DNA of 64,000 bases, taken from Pseudodonghicola xiamenensis DSM 18339 (GTDB lineage Bacteria > Pseudomonadota > Alphaproteobacteria > Rhodobacterales > Rhodobacteraceae). The position numbers were made by a program, and so were the translations under genes. The DNA is taken from assembly GCF_000429365.1 (NCBI RefSeq), contig NZ_AUBS01000001.1, positions 124,001-188,000 on the forward strand, in the 5' to 3' direction. The notes under the pieces are model-generated. The model made no database searches, was not told the DNA's origin, and saw only the letters and a list, made by a program, of their open reading frames with translations. Positions 39,060 to 49,846 of this stretch are shown here, piece by piece (the stretch's first letter is position 1; each line of letters opens with the position of its first letter).

Positions 39060-39232
39060 CGGCACGGCGATTAGCTCCGAATCCGTTGGCTTGGAATAGA
39101 CCTCACATAATGCCATGATGGCCGAGTGTCACGAAAGGATCACGGAATTCCTGTGCATCTACAGCCTAAGGACTGTGCTGTCATGCGCGCGGAAAGGGCA
39201 GAATTCGCCGAATTCGCGGCCGGTCAGGGGCT

Positions 39233-39886
39233 CTAACGACACATTGCGGCGGAAAATAGCGGTGCGCCGCTGAGTTTTTGCAGCAAATGGGCCAGTAAGA
39301 TTCGGCTTTCACGATAGCTCAAATGTCGGTGACGTCCAGCCCCCTGGGGCCCGGGCACGTGCAGCAGGCTGCCGGTATGGGCAAAAACCACCTCTTCCTC
39401 GTGAAAAGCGATGGCGATGCCGCAGCGCAGGGTGAAGCCCGCGGTGGTCCGGACACCGAAACAGCCAGTCACGGTAGGAACCGGCAGCAGTACCAGCGAG
39501 TCGCCGAACAGATGTTTGCACAGCGGATTCAGGATCGCGACGCGCTGGCCGGCGTTCAGTCGCATGTCGGAACAATTGCCCAGGCTGCCGGCGGGGACGT
39601 GCCAGTGCAACTGGCTGCGGTCGGGGGGCTGGCGGCGGACCTGGCTCAGGGCAATCATCCCGCGCAGGGTACGCACGCGATCCCCCGGTTGCAGGTTTTC
39701 GACTGTGTGCCAGCCGTTGTCGGTTTCCAGCAGCGTGCCGGGGGCGAAGGTCCGTTCGAAGGCGCGGGCCGGGCGTTGCGTCGGTGTCAGGGGAGAAACC
39801 GCGCGGCGGGGGGAAGACGGGTCGAGCACCGAACTGGGAAACATGGCACAACTCATCGGGTACTGGGTGAAAAAGAAATTCTTCAA
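39233..39886 (-). CDS. Hint-domain protein inserted between cvpA and purF
   Basis: A protein of up to 217 aa with a Hint-like core: FAPGTLLETDNGWHTVENL followed by PGDRVRTLRG, a LHWHVP block, and LNAGQRVAILNP, matching the opening of Rhodobacteraceae Hint_2 proteins. The start is not settled: TTG 39886 gives the longest frame, and ATG 39856 or 39844 are alternatives without a clear ribosome site. The radA-cvpA-purF order is common in alphaproteobacteria; here this gene interrupts it. The 5' flank is visibly A/T-richer than its surroundings. Function unknown. Confidence 0.65.
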   Translation of the reverse strand: MKNFFFTQYPMSCAMFPSSVLDPSSPRRAVSPLTPTQRPARAFERTFAPGTLLETDNGWHTVENLQPGDRVRTLRGMIALSQVRRQPPDRSQLHWHVPAGSLGNCSDMRLNAGQRVAILNPLCKHLFGDSLVLLPVPTVTGCFGVRTTAGFTLRCGIAIAFHEEEVVFAHTGSLLHVPGPQGAGRHRHLSYRESRILLAHLLQKLSGAPLFSAAMCR

Positions 39887-40008
39887 TAAGTGTAGTAGAC
39901 CCTATTGCCTGGTCTTTGGATGGCGAGAATATGGCAATAATGCGGCGGCCCGGTCCCGGGCTTCGGACCAATGGAACCTGAGGCGCGAGCAATGGGGGGA
40001 CCAAAAGG

Positions 40009-40042
40009 AACAGCCGGCATGGCTGATGCCACACCGGCTGTT
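40009..40042 (-). terminator. probable terminator after cvpA
   Basis: A nine-base stem (40009-40017 with 40034-40042) encloses a smaller hairpin (GGCAT with ATGCC). On the minus strand the stem is followed by CCTTTTGG. It lies 30 bases past the cvpA stop. The U-run is short, so confidence is moderate. Confidence 0.5.
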
Positions 40043-40072
40043 GAAACACGGTTGCGGGATGTTCGGCGCCGG

Positions 40073-40633
40073 TTATTCCGCTGCGCCGCAGCTCCCGACC
40101 AGGCCTTCATAGCGATTGATGATCCAGCCAAGAGCCTGTTGCGGATCACGGTTTTCGATCTGCGCGGTCAGATGCGAGAACACCTGCACCGAGCGGCTTT
40201 CGTCCACATAGGACAGGTGCGTTCCGGTCATCACCGAATCGTAGACAAAGAAGGCAATGGCGACGAGCACGATCCCGCGCGCAACACCGAACAGGAACCC
40301 TAGCCCCTGGTCGATACCGCCCAGGGCGGACCGCTGAACCAGGGTGGAGAACAGCGGCGTGAAGAAGGACACCACGATGAGCGCCAGCGCGAAAACAGCG
40401 GCGAAAGCAGCGATGATGGACAATTCGCAACTGGTGGCGATCTTCTCGCCCAGCCAAGGGATTTCCTTGACCAAGGGCTCCATCTGCGGTGCGAAAATGA
40501 AGGCCAGGATCGCGGCGATGACCCAGCCGGCAATGGCCATGGCCTCGCGCACGATGCCCCGTGAATAGGCTAGCAGCGCCGAGACCACGATGATCAGGGC
40601 CACGACCCCGTCGATGATGGTGAAACCTTCCAT
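40073..40633 (-). CDS. cvpA: CvpA family membrane protein
   Basis: A 186-aa inner-membrane protein with four hydrophobic helices. The first segment (FTIIDGVVALIIVVSALLAYSRGIVREAM) has the CvpA signature R-G-x3-E near its end. Family members are linked to colicin V production and membrane stress; the biochemical role is not established. It lies 26 bases after radA and, after a Hint gene, upstream of purF on the same strand. Confidence 0.92.
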   Translation of the reverse strand: MEGFTIIDGVVALIIVVSALLAYSRGIVREAMAIAGWVIAAILAFIFAPQMEPLVKEIPWLGEKIATSCELSIIAAFAAVFALALIVVSFFTPLFSTLVQRSALGGIDQGLGFLFGVARGIVLVAIAFFVYDSVMTGTHLSYVDESRSVQVFSHLTAQIENRDPQQALGWIINRYEGLVGSCGAAE

Positions 40634-40659
40634 ATCCCTCGCCTGAAACTAACTGTCCG

Positions 40660-42024
<1,365 letters not shown>

Positions 42025-42028
42025 GGGA

Positions 42029-42496
42029 TCAGTCCTGCCCGAGGCCGGGGGCGGGCTCAAGCCTTTTGAGGCGCCGTTCGGTCAGCAGGCTGAGCACCAG
42101 CGAGGCGAGGATGCAGAAGGTGAAGAGATAGAGCCCCCAGGCCACCTCGATCCGCACATAGGAAATCCCCTTGGCCAGGGTGATGTAGAGCGCGATCAGG
42201 AAGATATCGGCCATCGCCAGCTTGCCCATGACATGCAGCACCGGCAGGGCGCAGCGATCGAGCAGGTGCCATTGCACCAGGGCCAGGCCGATGGTCTTGA
42301 GATAGGGGGCGAAGACGGCGAAAACCGTGACGATCAGCGCCAGCACGACATCGGTGCGCCAGAGCGATTGCAGCCCGGTCATCACCGAGATTTCCGACAG
42401 ACCGAAGATCGGCAACAGTCCCGCCCGCATCAGCGGCGCGAACCAGGCGACGGGGTAGAGGATCAGCAGGGCGAGGTTGGCGAGGCGCAGGATCAT
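42029..42496 (-). CDS. paraquat-inducible protein A family membrane protein
   Basis: A 155-aa protein with four hydrophobic segments and the PqiA-like regions LYPVAWFAPLM, MTGLQSLWRTDVVLAL and VMGKLAMADIFLIALYI. PqiA family members work beside MCE-domain lipid-transport proteins in the envelope. No pqiB is adjacent, but mlaE and mlaF lie just upstream, which fits a lipid-transport theme. It ends four bases before radA starts. Confidence 0.88.
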   Translation of the reverse strand: MILRLANLALLILYPVAWFAPLMRAGLLPIFGLSEISVMTGLQSLWRTDVVLALIVTVFAVFAPYLKTIGLALVQWHLLDRCALPVLHVMGKLAMADIFLIALYITLAKGISYVRIEVAWGLYLFTFCILASLVLSLLTERRLKRLEPAPGLGQD

Positions 42497-42553
42497 GGGT
42501 TTGGCCTATCCGATTCCAATCGCGTTTGTCATTCGATCGATCCCGGGACAGCA

Positions 42554-42601
42554 GGCAATTTTCTTCGAAGAAAATTGCCAAGAAAATTCGAATTTTCTTG
42601 G
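42554..42601. repeat. two overlapping perfect palindromes
   Basis: A 26-bp perfect palindrome (42554-42579, core AATTTTCTTCGAAGAAAATT) overlaps by two bases a 24-bp perfect palindrome (42578-42601, core AAGAAAATTCGAATTTTCTT). The two cores are built from the same AAGAAAATT word in opposite order. It starts nine bases past the mlaF stop and is much richer in A/T than the flanks. It may end the alr-mlaE-mlaF transcript or belong to a dispersed hairpin family. Confidence 0.8.
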
Positions 42602-42609
42602 CCTTGGGA

Positions 42610-43356
42610 TCAGCGAACCGCCTCGATCGGCCCCTCGGCGCGGCCATGGATGAACTGGTCCAGATAGGGATCGCCGGAATGGTCCATCTCGGCCACCGGG
42701 CCGGTCCATTTGATCACCCCGTCATGCAGCATCGCCACATTGTCGGCGATGGCGCGGACGCTGGTCATGTCGTGGGTGATGGTCATGGCGGTCGCGCCCA
42801 TCTCGACCACGATCTCGCGGATCAGCTCGTTGATCACGCCCGACATGATCGGGTCGAGCCCGGTGGTGGGCTCGTCGAAGAAGATGATTTCGGGTTCGGC
42901 CGCGATGGCGCGGGCCAGGCCCACGCGTTTCTGCATGCCGCCCGACAGCTCGGCGGGGAAGAGATCGGCCACCTCGGGCTTCAGCCCGACACGGCGCAGT
43001 TTCTCGATGGCGATCTCGCGGGCCTCAGCCGCCGGCCGTTTGAGCGATCCGCGCAGCAGGCGGAAGGCGACATTCTGCCAGACACTCATCGAATCGAACA
43101 GGGCGCCGCCTTGGAACAGCATGCCGAAACGGGCCAGAAAGGCATCGCGGTCGCCCTTGGTGGCATCCTTGCCGTCAACCAGAATCTGCCCTGAATCCGG
43201 CGTCACCAGCCCCAGCACGCATTTCAGCGCCACCGATTTGCCGGTGCCCGAGCCGCCGATGATCACCATCGACGTGCCCTTGGGCACCTCCAGCGTCAGC
43301 CCGCGCAGCACATGGTTGTTGCCGAAGCTCTTATGAACATTCTCAAGCCGGATCAT
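42610..43356 (-). CDS. mlaF: phospholipid ABC transporter ATP-binding protein MlaF
   Basis: MlaF powers MlaE in the retrograde phospholipid transport system that maintains outer-membrane asymmetry. The 248-aa product has Walker A GGSGTGKSV, signature LSGGMQKRVGLARAI, Walker B IIFFDEPTTGLDP and a Mla-typical C-terminus. Its start overlaps the mlaE stop (ATGA). No mlaD is next to it, so the MCE subunit must be encoded elsewhere. Confidence 0.94.
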   Translation of the reverse strand: MIRLENVHKSFGNNHVLRGLTLEVPKGTSMVIIGGSGTGKSVALKCVLGLVTPDSGQILVDGKDATKGDRDAFLARFGMLFQGGALFDSMSVWQNVAFRLLRGSLKRPAAEAREIAIEKLRRVGLKPEVADLFPAELSGGMQKRVGLARAIAAEPEIIFFDEPTTGLDPIMSGVINELIREIVVEMGATAMTITHDMTSVRAIADNVAMLHDGVIKWTGPVAEMDHSGDPYLDQFIHGRAEGPIEAVR

Positions 43357-44138
43357 ACCGAGAAAAACGCCCCCGTGATCAGGAAGTTGGCGGCAAGGAT
43401 CAGCACCGCTGCGGCCTCGACGCTGCTTTTGGTGGCCTGGCCGACGCCCTGGGCGCCACGACCCGAGTGCATGCCGTAATAGCAGCCCATCAGGGTGGCG
43501 ATGCCGCCGAAGACACAACCCTTGACCAGAGAGGAGATCACATCAAGCGACTCGAGGAAATCCATGGTGTTCTTCAGATAGGCGGCGGCATTGAACCCGA
43601 GGTTCTCGGTCGCCACGAAATAGCCACCGGCGATGCCGATGACATCGCCGACACCGACCAGCAGCGGGACGGTGATCAGCCCGGCCAGCAGGCGCGGCAC
43701 GGTCAGATATTTCATCGGGTTGGTCGACAGGGTGACCAGCGCGTCGATCTGTTCGGTCACCTTCATCGTGGCGATTTCCGCCGCGATCGAAGAGGTAACG
43801 CGGGCCGCGATCATCAGGCCAGCCATGACCGGGCCCAATTCGCGGACCATGCCGATGGCGACGATCTGCGGCACCACGGATTCAGCGTTGAAGCGGGCGC
43901 CGCCGGAATAAATCTGAAGGGCCAGCGCGCCGCCGGTGAACATTGCCGTCAGCCCCACCACCGGCAGTGACAGCCAGCCGATGTTGAGCATCGCCAGCAA
44001 CAGTTCCCGCGGGTAATAGGGCGGCCTGAAGATATGGCCGAGCGCTGAGAAGAAGAACAACGCCACCCGCCCGACGGAGCCCATGGCCGCCAGCACCGCC
44101 CGGCCAAGCCGGGCAACGGGGGTCAGCAGGATCGTCAT
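43353..44138 (-). CDS. mlaE: phospholipid ABC transporter permease MlaE
   Basis: A 261-aa membrane protein of the MlaE/YrbE family with about six helices. Characteristic segments are [17 protein letters not shown](G)[20 protein letters not shown], and [25 protein letters not shown]. It overlaps both alr (upstream) and mlaF (downstream) by four bases, so the three are co-translated. Confidence 0.94.
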   Translation of the reverse strand: MTILLTPVARLGRAVLAAMGSVGRVALFFFSALGHIFRPPYYPRELLLAMLNIGWLSLPVVGLTAMFTGGALALQIYSGGARFNAESVVPQIVAIGMVRELGPVMAGLMIAARVTSSIAAEIATMKVTEQIDALVTLSTNPMKYLTVPRLLAGLITVPLLVGVGDVIGIAGGYFVATENLGFNAAAYLKNTMDFLESLDVISSLVKGCVFGGIATLMGCYYGMHSGRGAQGVGQATKSSVEAAAVLILAANFLITGAFFSV

Positions 44139-45175
44139 CCGATATAGCTGCGCTTGTACCGTTGGCTCAGCTGCGTCAGCAGCTCATAGCCGATGGTGCC
44201 GGCGACATCGGCCAGCGCATCAACGCCCTGCAGGTTGTTCATCAGGGTCATGATCTCGGGTTTGCGATCAGGATCCATCTCGGTGATGTCGACGGTGATC
44301 AAATCCATCGAGATGCGCCCGGCGATCGGATAGGCATCGGCCCCGTCGAACAGCTTGATCCCCGGCGACAGCGCGCGGAACAGACCATCGGCATAGCCGG
44401 CGGCGAGCGTCGCAATGCGCGACGGGCGTTGAGCGGTCCAGGTATTGCCATAGCCGACGGATTCGCCCGGGGCGACATCACGGATCTGCGCTACCGGCAG
44501 ATCCAGCCGCACCACCGTCTTGGCATCTTCATAGGGGCGGCCGCCGTAAAGGCCGATGCCGGGGCGAGTCACGTCGAAGTGGTAGTCCGCCCCCAAGAGC
44601 AGCCCGCCAGTCGCCGCCAGCGACCGGGGTACATCCAGGCCATCGGTCATCTCGCGGAAAGCCGTCAGCTGGCGCTGGTTCATGAAATGATCCGGCTCGT
44701 CGGCGCAGGCCAGATGCGACATCAGCAGTGCCGGTTTCTGTTTCAGCGCCACATCGCGCAGGGCGGCCCATTCTTCGGGTTCCAATCCCAGCCGGTTCAT
44801 CCCGGTATCGAGCTGAATGCCGAAGGATTGGCGCGGCAGCGATTCCACATGGCGCAGCACCTGATCGACCGAATTCAGCATCGGTGTCAGAGAGTTGTCG
44901 CGGATCAGATCGGTGTCGCCGTCCATATGGCCGGACAATACCGCGATCATCGGCCCGGGGCCCACGGCCTCGCGCACTGCGGCGCCTTCCTCGGCGACGG
45001 CAACGAAGAAACGCCGGGCGCCGGCGTCGGCGAGGGTGCGCGCGACGCGGCCCGCCCCCATACCGTAGCCGTTGGCCTTGACCACGGCGGCGGTTTCCAC
45101 ATTCGTTTTTGCGTCCAGCGCGCGCCAGTTGTCGGCGATGGCGCTCAGATCAATGGTAAGATGTCCGGTACTCAT
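44135..45175 (-). CDS. alr: alanine racemase
   Basis: Alr interconverts L- and D-alanine for peptidoglycan synthesis using PLP. The 346-aa product has the PLP lysine in [11 protein letters not shown] and the catalytic tyrosine in [10 protein letters not shown] on the second domain. Family length is normal. It is followed by mlaE with a 4-base overlap, an arrangement common in Rhodobacteraceae. Confidence 0.94.
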   Translation of the reverse strand: MSTGHLTIDLSAIADNWRALDAKTNVETAAVVKANGYGMGAGRVARTLADAGARRFFVAVAEEGAAVREAVGPGPMIAVLSGHMDGDTDLIRDNSLTPMLNSVDQVLRHVESLPRQSFGIQLDTGMNRLGLEPEEWAALRDVALKQKPALLMSHLACADEPDHFMNQRQLTAFREMTDGLDVPRSLAATGGLLLGADYHFDVTRPGIGLYGGRPYEDAKTVVRLDLPVAQIRDVAPGESVGYGNTWTAQRPSRIATLAAGYADGLFRALSPGIKLFDGADAYPIAGRISMDLITVDITEMDPDRKPEIMTLMNNLQGVDALADVAGTIGYELLTQLSQRYKRSYIG

Positions 45176-45295
45176 GTGCTGTTCATGCCACTGGGGGCGC
45201 TAGGGTCAAGCGGAAAACGTTGGCTGCGTCAGCATGGGCGGAAAGCCGGGAGGATCGGGGCGCCATACTGTCCGGATTGCGATCAGATCAGTGTT

Positions 45296-45322
45296 GGCGG
45301 GGTCGCTTCTGACCACCCCGCC
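45296..45322 (-). other. inverted repeat between dnaB and alr
   Basis: GGCGGGGT (45296-45303) pairs with ACCCCGCC (45315-45322) across 11 bases, 15 bases past the dnaB stop. No T-run, so it is only a possible terminator. The rest of the 161-base gap is featureless. Confidence 0.3.
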
Positions 45323-45336
45323 ACGGTGGGCGCGGC

Positions 45337-46827
45337 TCAGAACTCGGGGCCCGAATCCTGTTGTTGCCAGGGTTTGACTAGGTTGCCGAAACGGGTGAAT
45401 TGCGCCTCGAAGGACAGTTCCACCGTACCGATGGGGCCGTGGCGCTGCTTGCCGATGATGACCTCGGCCTTGCCATGCAGCCGCTCCATGTCGGTCATCC
45501 ATTTTTCCATTGCAGTCAGATCGGCCTCATCGGGCTTTTCGCGTTCCTTGTAGTATTCACCACGATAGACGAAGAGCACGCAGTCGGCGTCCTGTTCGAT
45601 CGAGCCCGATTCCCGAAGGTCGGACAGCTGCGGTCGCTTGTCGTCGCGGCTTTCCACCTGACGCGACAGCTGCGACAGGGCGATGACCGGGATGTTCAAT
45701 TCCTTGGCGATGGCCTTCATCCCCATCGAGATTTCGGCGATTTCGTTCACCCGGTTATCGGCGGTGCCGCGGCAGAGCTGCAAGTAGTCGATGATCAGCA
45801 GGTCGAGCCCATGGGTTCGTTTCAGCCGTCGTGCCCGGGCAGCAAGCTGGGAGATCGGCAGGGCAGGGGTGTCGTCGATGAAGAGCGGGCAGGATTCCAG
45901 CGTCTTCGCCGCCTCGACGAACTGGCGGAATTCGCCTTCGGTCATGTCGCCCTGACGGATCTTGTGGCTCGAGATCTCTGCCGCTTCGGCGAGGATCCGA
46001 CCGGCAAGCTGTTCGGCGCTCATTTCAAGGCTGAAGAAGCCCACGACACCGCCATCGACCGCACCCTCGGTGCCGTCGTGCTTGACCCCGCGCCGATAGG
46101 CCTTGGCGACGTTGAAGGCGATGTTTGTGGCGAGCGAGGTTTTCCCCATCGACGGACGTCCGGCGAGGATCAGAAGGTCAGAGGGGTGCAGACCGCCGAG
46201 CTTCTTGTCGAGATCGACCAAGCCGGTGGAAATCCCCGCCATGCCACCGCCGCGCTGATAGGCGGCGTTGGCAACGTTGACCGCATCGGTGACCGCGCGC
46301 AGGAAGGATTGGAACCCGCTTTCCGACTGGCCCTGTTCGCCCAGCTTGTAAAGCCGCTGTTCCGCCTCGACGATCTGCTCCTTGGGTTCGGAGGAGACAT
46401 CGACCTTGCCGGCCTTGCTGGAAATCTCCTGCCCCAGCGCGATCAGCTCGCGGCGGATGGCCAGATCATAGATCATCTGGGCATAGTCGCGCACCGCGAA
46501 GGAAGAGATCGCCGCCCCCGCCAGACGCGCCAGATAGGCCGGCCCACCAAGTTCCTTCAGCCCTTCGTCCTGTTCCAGAAACGCCTTCAGCGTCACCGGT
46601 GAGGCCAGCGCGTTCTTGGCGATGCGGGCGGCGGCGATTTCGAAGATGCGGGCGTGGACCGGATCATAGAAATGCTGCGGCCCGATAATCGCGGCGATAC
46701 GGTCGTAGACGTCGTTGTTGGTGAGGATCGCGCCAAGAAGCTGCTGCTCCGCCTCGATCGAATGAGGCATGGTGTCCGGTTGCTCGGTCTCGGGCGTGGC
46801 CGGCGTGAGGCTTGTGATCTCGTTCAT
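45337..46827 (-). CDS. dnaB: replicative DNA helicase
   Basis: DnaB unwinds DNA at the replication fork. The product is about 496 aa from ATG 46827 (N-terminal MNEITSL). Seen: the N-terminal domain beginning near MPHSIEAEQQLLGAI, Walker A AGRPSMGKTSLA, Walker B LDLLIIDYLQL, and the DKRPQLSDLRESG motif. An upstream ATG at 46917, just after an AGGGG site, would add 30 residues and cannot be excluded. No intein is inserted, although the P-loop is a common intein site. Confidence 0.94.
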   Translation of the reverse strand: MNEITSLTPATPETEQPDTMPHSIEAEQQLLGAILTNNDVYDRIAAIIGPQHFYDPVHARIFEIAAARIAKNALASPVTLKAFLEQDEGLKELGGPAYLARLAGAAISSFAVRDYAQMIYDLAIRRELIALGQEISSKAGKVDVSSEPKEQIVEAEQRLYKLGEQGQSESGFQSFLRAVTDAVNVANAAYQRGGGMAGISTGLVDLDKKLGGLHPSDLLILAGRPSMGKTSLATNIAFNVAKAYRRGVKHDGTEGAVDGGVVGFFSLEMSAEQLAGRILAEAAEISSHKIRQGDMTEGEFRQFVEAAKTLESCPLFIDDTPALPISQLAARARRLKRTHGLDLLIIDYLQLCRGTADNRVNEIAEISMGMKAIAKELNIPVIALSQLSRQVESRDDKRPQLSDLRESGSIEQDADCVLFVYRGEYYKEREKPDEADLTAMEKWMTDMERLHGKAEVIIGKQRHGPIGTVELSFEAQFTRFGNLVKPWQQQDSGPEF

Positions 46828-46917
46828 TTCTGTCCCGTTTGCCTGTCTCTTGCGCCTCTGCACCCCCGTGGTCCGGGGGGTGGTCTGGGGTTCGGTCTTT
46901 GTAACCGTTTCCGCCAT

Positions 46918-47128
46918 AAACCCCTATGTGGAAATCCCCGGGGGTAAGCCTGTGGACTGCCTGTGAGTATTCCCGAGCGGGACTCAGGAAGGGCAGGCAA
47001 TTCCTCCGGTTATGGTAGCATACCCGGAGGTGTCCGCAAAATGTGGTGAGATGAGACGGCGGGAAAATGATTCCCCGCCGGAGTTTTCCACAAAACGCAC
47101 CCCGGGTTATCCCCAGGGCGCTGCGGGA
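46918..47128. promoter_or_regulatory. dnaB upstream region with DnaA-box-like sites
   Basis: This 211-base gap between pyrE and dnaB holds TTTTCCACA (47084-47092), which fits the relaxed DnaA box TTWTNCACA. Two near-matches are TTATCCCCA (47107-47115) and TGTGGAAAT (46927-46935). An inverted repeat CGGCGGG/CCCGCCG (47057-47063 and 47074-47080) may end pyrE. No open frame in it is credible. Confidence 0.35.
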
Positions 47129-47806
47129 TCACGCCTTATGCGCTTCTTGCCAGCCGCGCGGGTCGTTGAGGAAAGCCTCGACCCCCTCGATGGTGGCCTG
47201 ATCGAAGGCGCCGGAGGCCTTGGCCTCGGCCAGCACATCCCACCAGGTGCAGAGGTAATGCAGTTTGACGCCGTGATCGCCCAGGGTCTTTTCGGTTTCC
47301 GGGAAGATGCCGTAATAGAAGATCACTGCGGTGTGGCCACAGGTGGCGCCGGTGTCGCGGATCGCATCCACGAAACTGAGCTTGGACCCGCCGTCGGTGG
47401 TCAGATCCTCGACCAGCAGAACCCGCTGCCCTTCGGTCATCGCGCCCTCGATGCGGGCGTTGCGGCCATAGCCCTTGGGCTTCTTGCGCACATAGGTCAT
47501 CGGCAGCGCCATCCGCTCGGCCACCAGTGCGGCAAAGGGGATGCCCGCCGTTTCGCCGCCGGCGATATTGTCGAAGGCCTCGAAGCCGGCCTCGCGCATG
47601 ATCGTGACGGTCAGGAAATCCATCAGCGTCGCGCGGATGCGCGGGAAGGAGATCAGCTTGCGGCAGTCGATATAGGTCGGCGACGGCAGGCCGGAGGCCA
47701 GGGTGAACGGCTCGGCCGCGTTCAGATGCACCGCGCCGATTTCCAGAAGCATCCGGGCGGTCAGGCGGGCCATTTCTTCGGAAGAGGGGTAGGAGGAGGG
47801 GATCAT
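47129..47806 (-). CDS. pyrE: orotate phosphoribosyltransferase
   Basis: PyrE joins orotate and PRPP to make OMP in pyrimidine synthesis. The 225-aa product has the PRPP-binding motif [14 protein letters not shown] and the catalytic-loop region [17 protein letters not shown]. It starts at ATG 47806 with AAGGAG six to eleven bases upstream; the longer frame to 48067 has no ribosome site and is not family-like. Confidence 0.94.
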   Translation of the reverse strand: MIPSSYPSSEEMARLTARMLLEIGAVHLNAAEPFTLASGLPSPTYIDCRKLISFPRIRATLMDFLTVTIMREAGFEAFDNIAGGETAGIPFAALVAERMALPMTYVRKKPKGYGRNARIEGAMTEGQRVLLVEDLTTDGGSKLSFVDAIRDTGATCGHTAVIFYYGIFPETEKTLGDHGVKLHYLCTWWDVLAEAKASGAFDQATIEGVEAFLNDPRGWQEAHKA

Positions 47807-48108
47807 CGCAAGACTCCTTAGAGGCGGCTGGGTTGCTGCGGGGCTTAGCCGAGCGGCGCGCAAAAGGAAAGCCGGCACGACCCCGTCCTTTCCCTCCCGC
47901 AGGACATGGCGTCTCCGGCTCGGCGCAGAGGGGGCTTGGTCGCCGGCGGCGGGGTCTCGGGCCGGTAGCAAACTCTGCCGGCGATGAAAAGCCCCCCTCG
48001 CTCTCGGCTGAGGCGTCGATAAACCCGGGGGGCAGCTTATTCGGTCGAGGTCGTGCCGGCCTCGCAACGCGGGACGCCCACCGCCGTGCCGGCAGGCGCC
48101 CCCGATGG
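47807..48108. other. 302-base gap without a gene
   Basis: This GC-rich gap lies between the exported hydrolase (its stop is at 48109) and pyrE (its start is at 47806). I see the pyrE ribosome site at its left end and no reading frame, RNA or strong hairpin that I can support. Confidence 0.4.
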
Positions 48109-49197
48109 TTATGCCAGGTGATCGTCGAAGAAGGCCTGAAGCGTGTCGAAGGGGATGATGTCGACCTGATCATAAAGATCGACGTGATCGGCTCCTTCGA
48201 TGATCATCAGCTGTTTCGGCTCTGCCGCAGCGGAATAGGCATCTTCGCTGAAATAGAGAGAATGCGCCTCGGAGCCGGCGATCAGCAGCATGGGCCGAGG
48301 GGCGATTTCCGCGACATAGCTCAGCAGCGGCATATTCATGAACGACAGGGGATTGGTCACCGTCCAGCCGGCGTTCGAGTTCACCGAGCGTTCGTGATAG
48401 CCCCGTTCGGTCTTGTAATAGCCGTAGTACATCCGGATCACAGGATCCTCGATCCCGTCCAGGCTGTCCGGCAGCCCCCCGGCCAGAGCCGGCCTGCCGG
48501 TCTGCGCGTCGGTCCAGCGTTGGCGGCTCATCTGCTCCAGCGCGGCGGTGCGCTGCTCGGCGGTCATGCTGTCGTAATATCCTTTCGCCATCACGCGGGA
48601 CATATCGTACATGCTGGCGGTGGCGACCGCCTTGACGCGCTTGTCCGCCGCGACGGCGTTCAGCGCCATGCCGCCGAAGCCGCAGATGCCGATCAGCCCG
48701 ATCCGCTCGCGGTCGACAGCCGGGTGCAGACCGAGATAATCGACCGCGGCCATGAAGTCCTCGGTGTTGATATCGGGGGAGGCGACATCGCGCACCTCGC
48801 CACCACTTTCACCGACATAGGACGGATCGAAGGCCAGGGTGGCAAAGCCGCGCTCGGCCATGGTCTGGGCATAGAGACCGGCGGATTGTTCCTTGACGGC
48901 GCCGAACGGGCCGGCCACCGCAAGGGCGGGCAGCGGCTGCTGCCCGCGCGCGACCGGCAGGTAGAGGTCGCCGACAAGGGGGACGCCATAGCGGTTGGTG
49001 AAGGTGACCTTCGTGTGTTCAACGGCATCGCTCTTGGCAAAGGTCTTGTCCCAGCCGTCGGCGGCCCGCGCCGGGCTCGGAACTCCGGCGCCTGTCGCGG
49101 CTCCCAAGGCGGCAGCGGCGCTCGCCATCTTCAGCAGGGTGCGGCGGTCGGCGGTGTCCGGGGTGAAGTCGGTTTGCGAAGTGGTCCGGTCGGTCAT
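48109..49197 (-). CDS. exported alpha/beta hydrolase
   Basis: A 362-aa protein with a twin-arginine-type signal: [16 protein letters not shown] followed by a hydrophobic core and an ARAADG cleavage region. It should leave the cytoplasm by the Tat route encoded in this window. The mature part is an alpha/beta hydrolase of the YcjY/dienelactone group. The likely nucleophile elbow is GICGFGGM, with Cys where Ser is usual. A late Asp in IAGSEA and His in GADHVDLYD complete a possible triad. Substrate unknown. ATG 49197 is chosen because AGGAG lies eight bases before it; the longer frame to 49452 has no support. Confidence 0.85.
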   Translation of the reverse strand: MTDRTTSQTDFTPDTADRRTLLKMASAAAALGAATGAGVPSPARAADGWDKTFAKSDAVEHTKVTFTNRYGVPLVGDLYLPVARGQQPLPALAVAGPFGAVKEQSAGLYAQTMAERGFATLAFDPSYVGESGGEVRDVASPDINTEDFMAAVDYLGLHPAVDRERIGLIGICGFGGMALNAVAADKRVKAVATASMYDMSRVMAKGYYDSMTAEQRTAALEQMSRQRWTDAQTGRPALAGGLPDSLDGIEDPVIRMYYGYYKTERGYHERSVNSNAGWTVTNPLSFMNMPLLSYVAEIAPRPMLLIAGSEAHSLYFSEDAYSAAAEPKQLMIIEGADHVDLYDQVDIIPFDTLQAFFDDHLA

Positions 49198-49846
49198 TTT
49201 GCGGTCTCCTGACGGGGCAGCGGTTTTCATCAGGTCATATGCCTGCCGCGGAGGCTCATGATTAGGCGGCCAGAGCTGAATGGAGACATGAGGATATTTC
49301 ATGAATGATCGCGAGGGCGGCGGCGGCAAGTAGACCGACCAGGCGTTCGCCGGGCGGTGCCTTCGATGTGAGCGCTGCTTCGAGAGCATTGCGGGAAGGC
49401 CGCTCGATCCCTGGTCTGTGGGGCACTCCCCCTCTTTTGCCCATCTCCTCACAGGCCTTCCTGGCGCGGATCGGAGGTTTCCGGGAGGCGGTCTGCATTT
49501 GTTAAGAAATTTTCTTTATCGGTAAGCTATCCAGGACAGTGGAAGATATCCGGGACACCGGGTGCGATGACGGGAGGGAGCAGAGCGATATTCTTGAGCT
49601 GGCAGCGGTGACGGTCGTCAGAAGGACGGCGTGGTTTCAGAAAACCGGGCCTATTCCATTCCGATCGTGGCATGATCCTCTGGATGGTCGCCGGGCTCGG
49701 TCCCCGGGGGGGAGGCGTTCAACGCCCCCGTGCAATCGTGAAATTGGGGCATGGCGGTGCCGGCGAGGACCGTCGCGAAAGACCACCGGGACGGGGCGGA
49801 CACAGGCGGAGCCTCTTGTTTGCTGGTCCAAGGACGAAAGCGGAAA
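49198..49846. promoter_or_regulatory. 649-base gene-poor region upstream of the adenylate cyclase
   Basis: Divergent intergenic space. An A/T-rich patch near 49497-49530 (TTTGTTAAGAAATTTTCTTT) stands out in the GC-rich background and may be promoter DNA. It is followed by a direct repeat, TATCCAGGACA (49528-49538) and TATCCGGGACA (49547-49557), 19 bases apart. Short open frames here (49262-49498 minus, 49539-49850 plus) look like non-coding noise and are not called. Confidence 0.4.

Noticed and set aside
45337..46917. Possible intein in dnaB
   Set aside because: The helicase domains are continuous and of normal length; no splicing blocks are present.
47136..48173. 345-codon minus-strand frame across pyrE
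   Set aside because: Frame-shifted shadow of pyrE with Arg/Pro-rich translation.
49262..49498. 78-codon minus-strand frame upstream of the hydrolase
   Set aside because: No ribosome site and no domain; the segment is part of the regulatory gap. It cannot be excluded as a remnant.
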